DNA from: Dyella jiangningensis
Lineage (GTDB): Bacteria; Pseudomonadota; Gammaproteobacteria; Xanthomonadales; Rhodanobacteraceae
Assembly (NCBI GenBank): GCA_000632805.1
Contig: CP007444.1
Coordinates: forward strand, 3,770,772 to 3,834,771
Length of the DNA stretch: 64,000 bases
Direction: 5' to 3'
Shown here: in pieces, positions 42,878 to 50,393 of the stretch
Layout: every line of letters begins with the position of its first letter
Position numbering within the stretch: the stretch's first letter is position 1
The notes under the pieces: model-generated
Seen by the model: only the letters and a program-made list of their open reading frames with translations
What the model was told of the DNA's origin: nothing
Databases searched by the model: none
Position numbers and translations under genes: made by a program

Positions 42878-44149
42878 CTAGAGACTGAGCGAGAGCGTTT
42901 CCGCCTGCACCTTGCCCATGTGGATACGGTTGACGAACAGCGAAAACGCCAGTTTCCCGGCCAGTCCGTGCACGTGCTGCATCCACGGTGGCAGCCATCG
43001 CGGCGCCGCGATGGCGCCGGATTCAAAATACGGCTGCAGGCTGATCACGTCGTGAAGGGCCAGTTTGCCCGCGAACAAATGACGCAGCATGTCCATGCGA
43101 CGTTGCTTGAGCGCCCAGCGGAAAAACGTGTGCACCGTGAGCAGGCCGGCGAGATAGACATTGTCCTTGGCGAAGGCCGCGCCGCCAGTCAGCGGCACAC
43201 CGCGGAAGACGCGCTGCGCGGAATGGAAGCTGTCCGCCGGGCTCTGGCCGCAGGCGCTGAAGAACCGGTAGACCTCGACGAAGTCCGCACCGTGGAGTGC
43301 CATGTCGATCGCGAGAATGCGCAGGCTGATGCGCTTGAGTCGCGAAATGTCGATGGCGCCGGAGATCAATTCGGCGAACACGGCCAGGCCTTCCTGCGTG
43401 GCCGTGACGCGCGGCGAGGTGCGCGCCAGTGAAGCAAGCAACGGCTGCGCGCGCCCATTGAGCGCGGTAAGCGAATGCACCAGCGCCTCGTGCGCGAGCA
43501 ATTGGTGACGGTCGTACTCGCTGAAACGCGTGCCGCCACGCAGGCGGATGCGCGTGGCGCCGGCAGCAGCCTTCGCGGTGAGCTCGGGATCCACTTCCAC
43601 CGAGATGATGGGCTCGCCAAAGAAATCGTCGAGCGATTTCGAGAGATCCGCGCGCAGCTGTTCGGCAGTGAGGTTCACGCTCACGTCGTCGGCAATCATC
43701 TCCGAACCGAGCTCGTCCGACAGCTCGACGAAATAGCGCGCCGCATCGAGGTTGCTGCGGTCACTGCCGGGAATGACGTCACCGGGTCGGCCATACAGCA
43801 CGATCGATGGCGCGGTCACCCCGTTGGTGCCCACGGCCTCGAGCATTTCCGCCGCGATGCGCCACGACTCGGCGGTGCGGCAAAGGTATTCGCCCAGCGG
43901 ATCGTCATAGCCGGCTTCGCGCTCGATCGCCGCCAACTCTGCCCGTTCTGCGGAAAAATCCGGCGCGTGGTAGCTCACCTCGGGCAGGCTGAACTGCCCT
44001 TTCGCGTACGCTGCGATCATGCGGTCTTCGAGCGACGCCGGCCACGCCACCGAGGAAAGGATGCGGATGCCTTTCACGGCCGCGAGCAGGCGTTGATCGA
44101 GGTCGGCGTAACGCTGCAGGTTGGCGGGAATGATGGCAGCCGTGCTCAT
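42878..44149 (-). CDS. QEGLA-motif (DUF1704 / MATCAP-like) putative zinc metallopeptidase, copy 2
   Basis: 423 residues. HEALVH at 220-225 and QEGLA at 252-256, spaced as in the copy at 2683-4011 (27 versus 27 residues from the second His to Gln). Other shared blocks: the VKGIRIL/IKVLK-like N-terminus and RFFSACGQSPADSFHSAQRVFRG against the other copy's RGFLDAGQTPVESYRSASRIFRG. The proteins are paralogues but clearly diverged. Its ATG overlaps the stop of the preceding membrane-protein gene (ATGA at 44146-44149), so it is translationally coupled. Predicted zinc peptidase; substrate unknown. Confidence 0.86.
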   Translation of the reverse strand: MSTAAIIPANLQRYADLDQRLLAAVKGIRILSSVAWPASLEDRMIAAYAKGQFSLPEVSYHAPDFSAERAELAAIEREAGYDDPLGEYLCRTAESWRIAAEMLEAVGTNGVTAPSIVLYGRPGDVIPGSDRSNLDAARYFVELSDELGSEMIADDVSVNLTAEQLRADLSKSLDDFFGEPIISVEVDPELTAKAAAGATRIRLRGGTRFSEYDRHQLLAHEALVHSLTALNGRAQPLLASLARTSPRVTATQEGLAVFAELISGAIDISRLKRISLRILAIDMALHGADFVEVYRFFSACGQSPADSFHSAQRVFRGVPLTGGAAFAKDNVYLAGLLTVHTFFRWALKQRRMDMLRHLFAGKLALHDVISLQPYFESGAIAAPRWLPPWMQHVHGLAGKLAFSLFVNRIHMGKVQAETLSLSL

Positions 44150-44625
44150 GCGGGCCTCCCGCGCAAGGCATCGATGCGCTGGATGAGGTCCGTGGCGACC
44201 GGATTCGGCTTGAATGCGCCAAGCAGGCTGCGCGGCCCGGCGGGTATGAAGGCGACGCGCTTGCCCAGCTGTGAAGACTCTTGGCGCAGCATGAGCGTGA
44301 TCCGCGGCGGATTGGTCATGGTCGACGAGTCGACGTTGATGACGTTGGTCAGCTCGATCCGCGATGGCTCGCCTCGCTGCTTCACCACCAGCTGGTTGCC
44401 CTCCAGCCAGACCTCATCGACAAGATCGAACAGGAGCGCACGGAACAGCACCATGCCGATGCCCATCATGAGGACTGGCGCCACGAGCATCGGCCACAGA
44501 TCCGGCCGGTGCGCGAACACGGTGCCGAACAGGCCTGCTGCCAGAACCAGCGATAGAAGTCCGAACCAGAACACGGGAAACACCCGCTTGTAGAAAAACG
44601 TGGAAGGCGACGACAGCCGCTGCAT
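44146..44625 (-). CDS. Membrane protein of unknown function, coupled to the QEGLA gene
   Basis: 159 residues. Two N-terminal membrane segments (about 17-38 and 44-65), then a domain with VDEVWLEGNQLVVKQRGEPSRIELTNVINVDSST, PPRITLMLRQES and FIPAGPRSLLGAFKPNPVATDLIQRID, the pattern of a bacterial PH-like (bPH) module following a membrane hairpin. I infer a PH-like fold only from that pattern. The ATG at 44625 is preferred over GTG/TTG codons upstream. Its stop overlaps the start of the DUF1704 gene, so the two products are made together. Confidence 0.75.
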   Translation of the reverse strand: MQRLSSPSTFFYKRVFPVFWFGLLSLVLAAGLFGTVFAHRPDLWPMLVAPVLMMGIGMVLFRALLFDLVDEVWLEGNQLVVKQRGEPSRIELTNVINVDSSTMTNPPRITLMLRQESSQLGKRVAFIPAGPRSLLGAFKPNPVATDLIQRIDALRGRPA

Positions 44626-44698
44626 GCCCACACCCCAGGCCAAAGTGACCCGATAGTAGTGCTTTCAGGCTGGCCCGCCGCAAAAACGTGGCGGCCAG

Positions 44699-45754
44699 CT
44701 ACTCGCGGTCACGTGAATGGCGATGGGTGTGCGGCTTCGTGGCGGGGCGGCCGCCGCGCTGCCTGCGCAGTTTCGCCTCGAGGGTGGACGCCTGCTCTTC
44801 CCGCTCGTCGCGCAGCTTCAGGTAATTGCGCCACCGCTCGGCCGACAGGTCGCCGCTGTCCAGCGCCGCCTGCACCGCGCAGCCTGGCTCGCTGCCATGC
44901 CCGCAGTCGGCAAACCGGCATTGCTCGGCCAAGGCGTCGATGTCGGCGAACAGGTCGAGGTTTTCCTCACCCGTCAACTTGAGCTCACGCATGCCGGGCG
45001 TGTCGATCAGGCAACCGCCGCTGGGCAGCTGGAGCAGCGCGCGGTAGGTCGTGGTGTGCCGGCCGCGGCTGTCGTGATGGCGCACGGCGCTGGTGGCCAT
45101 CCGTTCCGCGCCGAGCAAGGTGTTGGTCAGCGTGGACTTGCCCGCGCCGGACGAGCCGACCAGCACCGCGCTGTCGCCAGGCTGAAGATAAGGCAGCAAT
45201 ACGGCCACGCTGGCCGGCTCCTTGCCGTTGATGGCATGGATCGGCGTGCCCGGCGGCAACCGTTCGCGCAAGGTGCCCAGCAATTCGTCGGCGTCTTCGC
45301 GGGTATCGAGCTTGCTGAGCAGCACGACCGGTTGCGCCCCGGAACCTTCGGTGAGCGAGAGGTAGCGTTCGATGCGCGACGGATTGAAATCCCCATCGAG
45401 CCCGGTCAATACCAGCACGTAGTCGATGTTGGTGGCGATGATCTGGCGTTCATAACGCTCGCCGGCGGCCGCGCGCGACAGCACGGTGCGGCGCGGCTGC
45501 ACCTTCACGATGTGCGGCGGTTTGCCAGGTTCGATCTCGACGAAATCGCCCACCGCCGGCCGCTCGGACGGATCGAGGCTGCGCTTGAGGAAATGGCCCG
45601 CCGGCTGGGCGCCGAAAAGGTGGTCGCCGTCGTGCAGCTCATAGCCCGCGCGGTGCTGCGCCACGACGCGCGCCAGATGCCGACCTTCGGCCGGTAGCGT
45701 GTCGCCGCGCCAGCCGATGTGGTGCAGTCGCTCGATGATGTGGGCATCCGTCAT
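44699..45754 (-). CDS. rsgA: Ribosome small-subunit biogenesis GTPase RsgA
   Basis: 351 residues. OB-fold N-terminus (about 35-105), then the circularly permuted GTPase order: G4 LLSKLD, G1 VGSSGAGKSTLTN, G2/G3 GRHTTTYRALLQLP and DTPGMREL; a zinc knuckle CRFADCGHGSEPGC near 275-290; basic C-terminal tail (RRQRGGRPATKPHTHRHSRD). It helps mature the 30S subunit by hydrolysing GTP on it. Divergent from the aminotransferase gene. Confidence 0.95.
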   Translation of the reverse strand: MTDAHIIERLHHIGWRGDTLPAEGRHLARVVAQHRAGYELHDGDHLFGAQPAGHFLKRSLDPSERPAVGDFVEIEPGKPPHIVKVQPRRTVLSRAAAGERYERQIIATNIDYVLVLTGLDGDFNPSRIERYLSLTEGSGAQPVVLLSKLDTREDADELLGTLRERLPPGTPIHAINGKEPASVAVLLPYLQPGDSAVLVGSSGAGKSTLTNTLLGAERMATSAVRHHDSRGRHTTTYRALLQLPSGGCLIDTPGMRELKLTGEENLDLFADIDALAEQCRFADCGHGSEPGCAVQAALDSGDLSAERWRNYLKLRDEREEQASTLEAKLRRQRGGRPATKPHTHRHSRDRE

Positions 45755-45893
45755 GGCGCAGATTATGCCTTGCCTCGAAAAAGCCCGAAATGAGGCCAGC
45801 CGTGGCTCCCATCCGGCGTCGGGACGCTGCTAGGATGCGGAAAACGGCGACTTTCTTGCGCCGCAACAACATCAGCAACGAAGGACGCTCGCG

Positions 45894-47135
45894 TTGGCCT
45901 CGATCAAACCCAGTGCGCACCTGGCGGACGTGCGCTACGAAATCCGCGGCGCACTCACCCGGCGATCCCGTGAACTGGAAGCCGCCGGTCTGCCGATCAT
46001 CAAGCTCAATATCGGCAACCCCGGGCGCTACGGTTTCGAAACGCCCGCGCACCTGCGCGAGGCCATTGCGCGCCATCTGCAGGACAGCGAAGCCTACGGC
46101 CACGAGCAGGGCCTGGAAGAAGCCCGCGAAGCGATCGTGGCCCAGCAGCGCCATCGCGGCGCGCAGGGCGTGGAAGTGGAGCGCGTGTTCGTCGGCAATG
46201 GCGTCAGCGAGCTGATCGACCTGGCCCTGCGCGCCTTGCTGCAGCCGGGCGACGAAGTGTTGCTGCCCAGTCCGGACTACCCGTTGTGGAGCGCCGCCAC
46301 CATCCTCAACGATGGCAAGCCGCGCTATTACCGCTGCCTCGCCGAGCACGGCCACCTGCCCGATCCGGACGAAATCGAATCGCTGGTGACGCCACGCACG
46401 CGCGCCCTCGTGCTGATCAACCCGAACAACCCGACCGGCGCGGTGTACCCCCGCGAGCTGCTGGAACGCATCGTCGCCATCGCCGCGAAGCATCGCCTGC
46501 TGCTGCTGTGCGACGAGATCTACGACGAGATCCTCTATGACGGCACGCCGTTCCAACCGCTCGCCGCGGTGGCGGGCGACCTGCCCTGCGTGAGCTTCGG
46601 CGGCCTGAGCAAGGTGCACCGGGCCTGCGGCTATCGCGTTGGCTGGATGAGCCTTTCGGGCGATCCGTCGAAGACGGCCGACTACCGCGACGCGCTGCAG
46701 CTGCTGGCTGCGTTGCGCCTGTGTGCGAACGTCACCGCGCAGTGGGCCGTGCGTCCGGCGCTGCAGAGCGCACCCACGATCCAGACGCTCACGACCCCGG
46801 GCGGTCGCCTGTACGAGGCGCGTCGTGCCGCGCTCGAAGGCGTCGCCGCCAGCCAGTTCCTCGACATGGTGACCCCGACCGGCGCGCTGTATGCGTTCCC
46901 GCGCGTGCGCGCCGATCGCCTCGCCGACTTCGACGACAACGCCTTCGCGCTGCGCCTGCTGGAAGAGGAATCGGTGCTCGTGGTGCCCGGCAGCAGCTTC
47001 AACGTGCCGCACAGCCGCCATCTGCGCCTGACCCTGCTGCCGCAGCCGGAGCAGATCCGCGAAGTGTTCGTGCGCATCGAGCGCGTGCTGACCGGCATGG
47101 CTGCCGCGCACAAGCCGCGCGTTGCCGTGGCCTGA
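45894..47135 (+). CDS. alaA: PLP-dependent aminotransferase, AlaA-like
   Basis: 413 residues, fold-type I. RYEIRGALTRRSRELEAAG and IIKLNIGNPGRYGFETP are typical of AlaA/YfbQ; INPNNPTGAVYP and LCDEIYDEILYDG bind the cofactor ring; the PLP lysine is in SFGGLSKVHRACGYRVGWM; the substrate Arg is in SRHLRLTLLP. It likely makes alanine from pyruvate and glutamate, though substrate breadth in the family makes this tentative. The start is TTG at 45894, 8 bases after AAGGA; no in-frame ATG lies near. Confidence 0.88.
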   Translation: MASIKPSAHLADVRYEIRGALTRRSRELEAAGLPIIKLNIGNPGRYGFETPAHLREAIARHLQDSEAYGHEQGLEEAREAIVAQQRHRGAQGVEVERVFVGNGVSELIDLALRALLQPGDEVLLPSPDYPLWSAATILNDGKPRYYRCLAEHGHLPDPDEIESLVTPRTRALVLINPNNPTGAVYPRELLERIVAIAAKHRLLLLCDEIYDEILYDGTPFQPLAAVAGDLPCVSFGGLSKVHRACGYRVGWMSLSGDPSKTADYRDALQLLAALRLCANVTAQWAVRPALQSAPTIQTLTTPGGRLYEARRAALEGVAASQFLDMVTPTGALYAFPRVRADRLADFDDNAFALRLLEEESVLVVPGSSFNVPHSRHLRLTLLPQPEQIREVFVRIERVLTGMAAAHKPRVAVA

Positions 47136-47139
47136 GCGG

Positions 47140-47736
47140 ATGCGTTATCTCGCGCTGGGCGATTCGTATTCGATCGGCGAAGGCGTGCCCGAGGCCGGGC
47201 GCTGGCCGATGCAGCTCGCCGCTCGCCTTCGCGCCGAAGGCGTTGCGCTGGACGATCCGCTCATCGTCGCCACCACCGGCTGGACCACGGACGAGCTGTC
47301 GGAGGCCATGGACGCCACGGCGTTCATACCGCCCTACGACCTCGTGAGCCTGCTGATCGGCGTGAACAACCAGTATCGAGGGCGCGGCGCCGACGATTAC
47401 CGCGGCGAGTTCCATCGCATGCTGGCCCGCGCCATCAATCTTGCCGGCGACCGTGCCGATCGCGTGCTGGTGCTGTCGATTCCCGACTGGGGCGTCACGC
47501 CATTCGCCGTGTCCAGCGGACGCGACGTCGCGCAGATCGCGCGCGAATTGGACGTCTATAACGCCATCGCAGCCGACGAGGCGAAGGCCGCCGGCGCGCA
47601 TTGGGTGGATATCACGGGCATCTCACGGGAGACCCCCGAGTTGCTTGCCGAAGATGGCCTGCACCCGTCGGCAGCGCAGTATGCGTTGTGGATGGAAGCC
47701 GCACTGCCGACAGCCCGACGCATCCTCGGTCGATAG
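47140..47736 (+). CDS. SGNH/GDSL hydrolase
   Basis: 198 residues, no signal peptide. Block I LALGDSYSIGEG with catalytic Ser9; block III LLIGVNNQYRG; block V DGLHPS with Asp172 and His175. It should hydrolyse an ester or similar bond; substrate unknown. Starts 4 bases after the aminotransferase stop, so it is in the same operon. An inverted REP pair follows. Confidence 0.92.
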   Translation: MRYLALGDSYSIGEGVPEAGRWPMQLAARLRAEGVALDDPLIVATTGWTTDELSEAMDATAFIPPYDLVSLLIGVNNQYRGRGADDYRGEFHRMLARAINLAGDRADRVLVLSIPDWGVTPFAVSSGRDVAQIARELDVYNAIAADEAKAAGAHWVDITGISRETPELLAEDGLHPSAAQYALWMEAALPTARRILGR

Positions 47737-47748
47737 CGTCGTTTTTTT

Positions 47749-47855
47749 GTGGGAGCGCACCCTGTGCGCGACAAGCCTGCGCAGCTCGGGAGTGAGAGCC
47801 GCCGTAGCTGCCCAGGTGCCACGCGGGTTTCGTCGCGCAATGGGTGCGCTCCTGC
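47749..47855. repeat. GTAG-type REP pair (inverted doublet)
   Basis: GTGGGAGCGCACCCTGTGCG... at 47749-47772 and the inverted GTCGCGCAATGGGTGCGCTC... at 47832-47855, with a T-run (47742-47748) before the first. Same layout as the pair at 4036-4113, but the copies are 59 bases apart instead of 30. Confidence 0.85.
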
Positions 47856-47970
47856 AGGGAAGGTCCTGGCGCGGCATGCTGCGCCGCAATGCTTCTGCAA
47901 CCATTCCGCCATCGTGCGGTGACGTGCCGCGCGCATCCTGGCGTCCCGGTAACCACCGGGAGAGACAGCC

Positions 47971-48828
47971 ATGGCGACCTTTCACTGCCGCAGCGCCTTC
48001 ATCTCCGACGTGCATCTGGGCACGCCTGACTGCAAGGCCAGCTATCTGCTCGATTTCCTGCGCAAGCTGCGCTGCGAGAAGTTGTACCTCGTGGGCGACA
48101 TTGTCGACATGGAGTCGCTGGCCCGCCGCACCTGGTGGCATGCCGACCACGGCGCGGTGATCGCGGAAGTACTCGACCTCGCCCAACGCGGCGTCGAAGT
48201 CATTTATATCCCGGGCAATCATGACGCACCGATGCGCGGCCTCGCCGGCCAGAGTTTCGGCGGCGTGAAGATCGCGCTGGATGCGGTGCACGAAGGTGTC
48301 GATGGACGCCGTTACCGCGTCAGCCACGGCGACGAATTCGATCCGGAGCACGTCGGGCGCACATGGATGGTGCACCTGGGGGAAGTGATGCACCGCTTCA
48401 TCTGCTGGACCAACCGCCGCGTTCACGCCATGCGTCGCCGGCTGGAGCTGCCCTACCTGCCGCTGTCCATCATCGTGAAGTCGCATATCGGCAAGGCGCT
48501 GGCGTACATCCGTGCGTACGAGGAGCGCGTGGCTACCGATGCTCGCGAACGCGGCTTAGACGGCCATATCTGCGGCCACATCCACTTCGGCCATGTGCGC
48601 GACATGGCCGGCGTGCTCTATCTCAACGACGGGGACTGGGTGGAGCACTGCACGGCGCTGGTGGAGGACCACACCGGCGCCATGGAGCTGATCCACTGGA
48701 GCGAGCAGCACGCCCCGCTGGGCCGGGCGAGCCGCGAACTGGTACTGCCCTCGCCCGCCTCGGCCCTGGCGCTGGCTCCGCTGACCCGCAGTCGGCTCGA
48801 TCTCGGCGAGCTGCGTCCCGCCGCCTGA
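47971..48828 (+). CDS. LpxH-like metallophosphoesterase (UDP-2,3-diacylglucosamine diphosphatase family)
   Basis: 285 residues. Calcineurin-type metal motifs in order: FISDVHLG (D13, H15), LVGDIVD, IPGNHDAPM, VSHGDEFD and GHIHFGHV. The helical insert VHLGEVMHRFICWTNRRVHAMRRRLELPYLPLSIIVK fits the family related to lipid A enzyme LpxH. It probably cleaves a UDP-sugar-lipid or similar pyrophosphate at the inner membrane. Whether it is the lipid A enzyme or a paralogue cannot be told here. Followed by the Grx4 fusion after 89 bases. Confidence 0.88.
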   Translation: MATFHCRSAFISDVHLGTPDCKASYLLDFLRKLRCEKLYLVGDIVDMESLARRTWWHADHGAVIAEVLDLAQRGVEVIYIPGNHDAPMRGLAGQSFGGVKIALDAVHEGVDGRRYRVSHGDEFDPEHVGRTWMVHLGEVMHRFICWTNRRVHAMRRRLELPYLPLSIIVKSHIGKALAYIRAYEERVATDARERGLDGHICGHIHFGHVRDMAGVLYLNDGDWVEHCTALVEDHTGAMELIHWSEQHAPLGRASRELVLPSPASALALAPLTRSRLDLGELRPAA

Positions 48829-48917
48829 TCGCGCGAACCCGCTGTCGCACCTTGAAGGTGCGGCGGGCGGCGGCATATCAAGGGGGCTACAATTGGCCCT
48901 CTTTGCCGGAGTTTTCC

Positions 48918-49841
48918 ATGTCCCTCGACAGCGCCACCCGCGAACGTATCGAATCCCTGCTGCAGAGCCACCGCGTGGTGCTGTTCATGAAGGGCACCCG
49001 CCACCAGCCGATGTGCGGCTTCTCCGCTGCGGCCACCAACACGCTGAACGAGCTGCTGCCGGAGTACCACACGGTCAACGTGCTGGAAGATCCGGAAATC
49101 CGCGAAGGCATCAAGGCGTACGGCGACTGGCCGACGATCCCGCAGCTTTATGTGGGCGGCGAGCTGGTCGGCGGCGCCGACATCATTCGCCAGATGTACG
49201 CCAGCGGCGAGCTGCACCAGCTGTTCGGCGCGGCCGCACCGGATCGTACGCCGCCGGAAATCACCATCACCGACAAGGCCGCCGAGGCGATCCGCCAGGG
49301 CACGACCAACGCGCAGGGCCTTGCCTTGCATCTGGAAATCGGTCCGGACCATAGCGCCGGCTTCCAGCTGGCGCCGCCCAGCGACCACGACATCGTGGTC
49401 ACCGCCAACGGCATCGAAGTGCATTTCGACCCGGGCAGCGCCCAGCGCGCCAAAGGCATCGTGATCGACTGGGTGTCCACCGTGCAGGGCGAAGGCCTGA
49501 GCCTGAAGTTCCCGGGCGCGCAGGAGATCGGCTCGCTGACCGTGCAGGAGCTCAAGGCCCGCCTTGCCGCCGGCGACATCACTCTGGTCGACGTCCGCCC
49601 GGCCCATGGCCGCGCCCAGGCCGCACCGCTGGCGCAGGCCCGCGTGCTGGAAGAGGAGGGTTACGAAACGCTGGCCAGCCTGCCCAAGGATGCGCCGATC
49701 GCCTTCATCTGCCATCACGGCATGTCCAGCCGCGGCATCGCCGAGCGCTTCGCCGCCCATGGCTTTACCAAGGTCTACAACGTCGAGGGCGGCATGGACG
49801 CCTGGGCGCGCGAAATCGATTCGTCGGTGCCCGTGTACTGA
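48918..49841 (+). CDS. grxD: Grx4 monothiol glutaredoxin fused to an A-type-like and a rhodanese domain
   Basis: 307 residues in three modules. 1-105: monothiol glutaredoxin with CGFS (Cys33) in FMKGTRHQPMCGFSAAA and the glutathione-site WPTIPQLYVGGELVGGADI. 112-200: a fold like the A-type iron-sulfur carrier (ITITDKAAEAIRQ ... VHFDPGSAQRAKGIVIDWV) but without the three Cys that bind the cluster. 205-305: rhodanese with active-site Cys265 in FICHHGMSSRGIAERF and the closing YNVEGGMDAWAREID. Grx4 proteins carry a 2Fe-2S cluster and pass it to targets or sense iron. CCGGAG lies 7 bases before the ATG; a terminator follows the stop. Confidence 0.92.
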   Translation: MSLDSATRERIESLLQSHRVVLFMKGTRHQPMCGFSAAATNTLNELLPEYHTVNVLEDPEIREGIKAYGDWPTIPQLYVGGELVGGADIIRQMYASGELHQLFGAAAPDRTPPEITITDKAAEAIRQGTTNAQGLALHLEIGPDHSAGFQLAPPSDHDIVVTANGIEVHFDPGSAQRAKGIVIDWVSTVQGEGLSLKFPGAQEIGSLTVQELKARLAAGDITLVDVRPAHGRAQAAPLAQARVLEEEGYETLASLPKDAPIAFICHHGMSSRGIAERFAAHGFTKVYNVEGGMDAWAREIDSSVPVY

Positions 49842-49870
49842 TAACGCTTATTGTTTGATTTGATCGATTC

Positions 49871-49900
49871 AAAAAGCGCCCACCTCGGTGGGCGCTTTTT
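49871..49900 (+). terminator. Rho-independent terminator
   Basis: AAAAAGCGCCCAC (49871-49883), loop CTCG, GTGGGCGCTTTTT (49888-49900): perfect 13-base arms with T-run. It ends the grxD transcript. Confidence 0.92.
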
Positions 49901-50393
49901 GTTTACGTCGGTGCAACGTGAAATTCAGTATTCATTCATAAAAATGACGAAAGCGGCGATAAATGCTGCGCACCCGGGCTTGTTATGTCGCATTTTTTTG
50001 CGAATCTTGCGAAGGCAAGCCGTAAGGCTTGCCGCCGGCCACGCGCATTCCTCTGTCACGGCTAAGAAATTTTCCTATCCATAACCAAACTCCGTTAGCA
50101 ATGACAGTTTGGTTATCGCAGCAAATTATTGCGTCCAAAAAGCGGCGTTCCATAACCGTTGTGTAACGTTTCTGCTGCACGTAACGTCGAAGAGGCGACG
50201 CGACACGACGCATGACGTCGTCGCGTGACGCTGGGGAGCATCACTTCAAGCCGTCGACCGGGAACACCGCTTTGCGAACGCAGGGCGGCGCGGGTTTCTT
50301 CGGCTCAAAAAAAACCATCTGCAGCCTTTCAACGCTGCATTTTCAGGGGAGACACGGCCCCGGCCGTGCTTGCCGCTCAACGGAGGGTGGGTA
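49901..50393 (+). other. About 490-base leader and promoter region of the first Oar-like receptor
   Basis: Relatively AT-rich for this genome between 49915 and 50130. It contains the inverted repeat listed at 50081-50116 and, near the gene, AAAAAAAACC with a CTGCAG..CTGCA hairpin (50319-50338). No gene. A sigma-70-like promoter is likely but I do not fix its boxes. Confidence 0.5.
50081..50116. promoter_or_regulatory. Perfect 11-base inverted repeat upstream of a receptor gene
   Basis: ATAACCAAACT (50081-50091) and AGTTTGGTTAT (50106-50116) are exact reverse complements with a 14-base spacer, 278 bases before the receptor start. No T-run follows, so an operator or a regulatory hairpin is more likely than a terminator. 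A single similar half-site ATTACCAAACC occurs at 53776-53786 in front of the next receptor. Confidence 0.5.
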
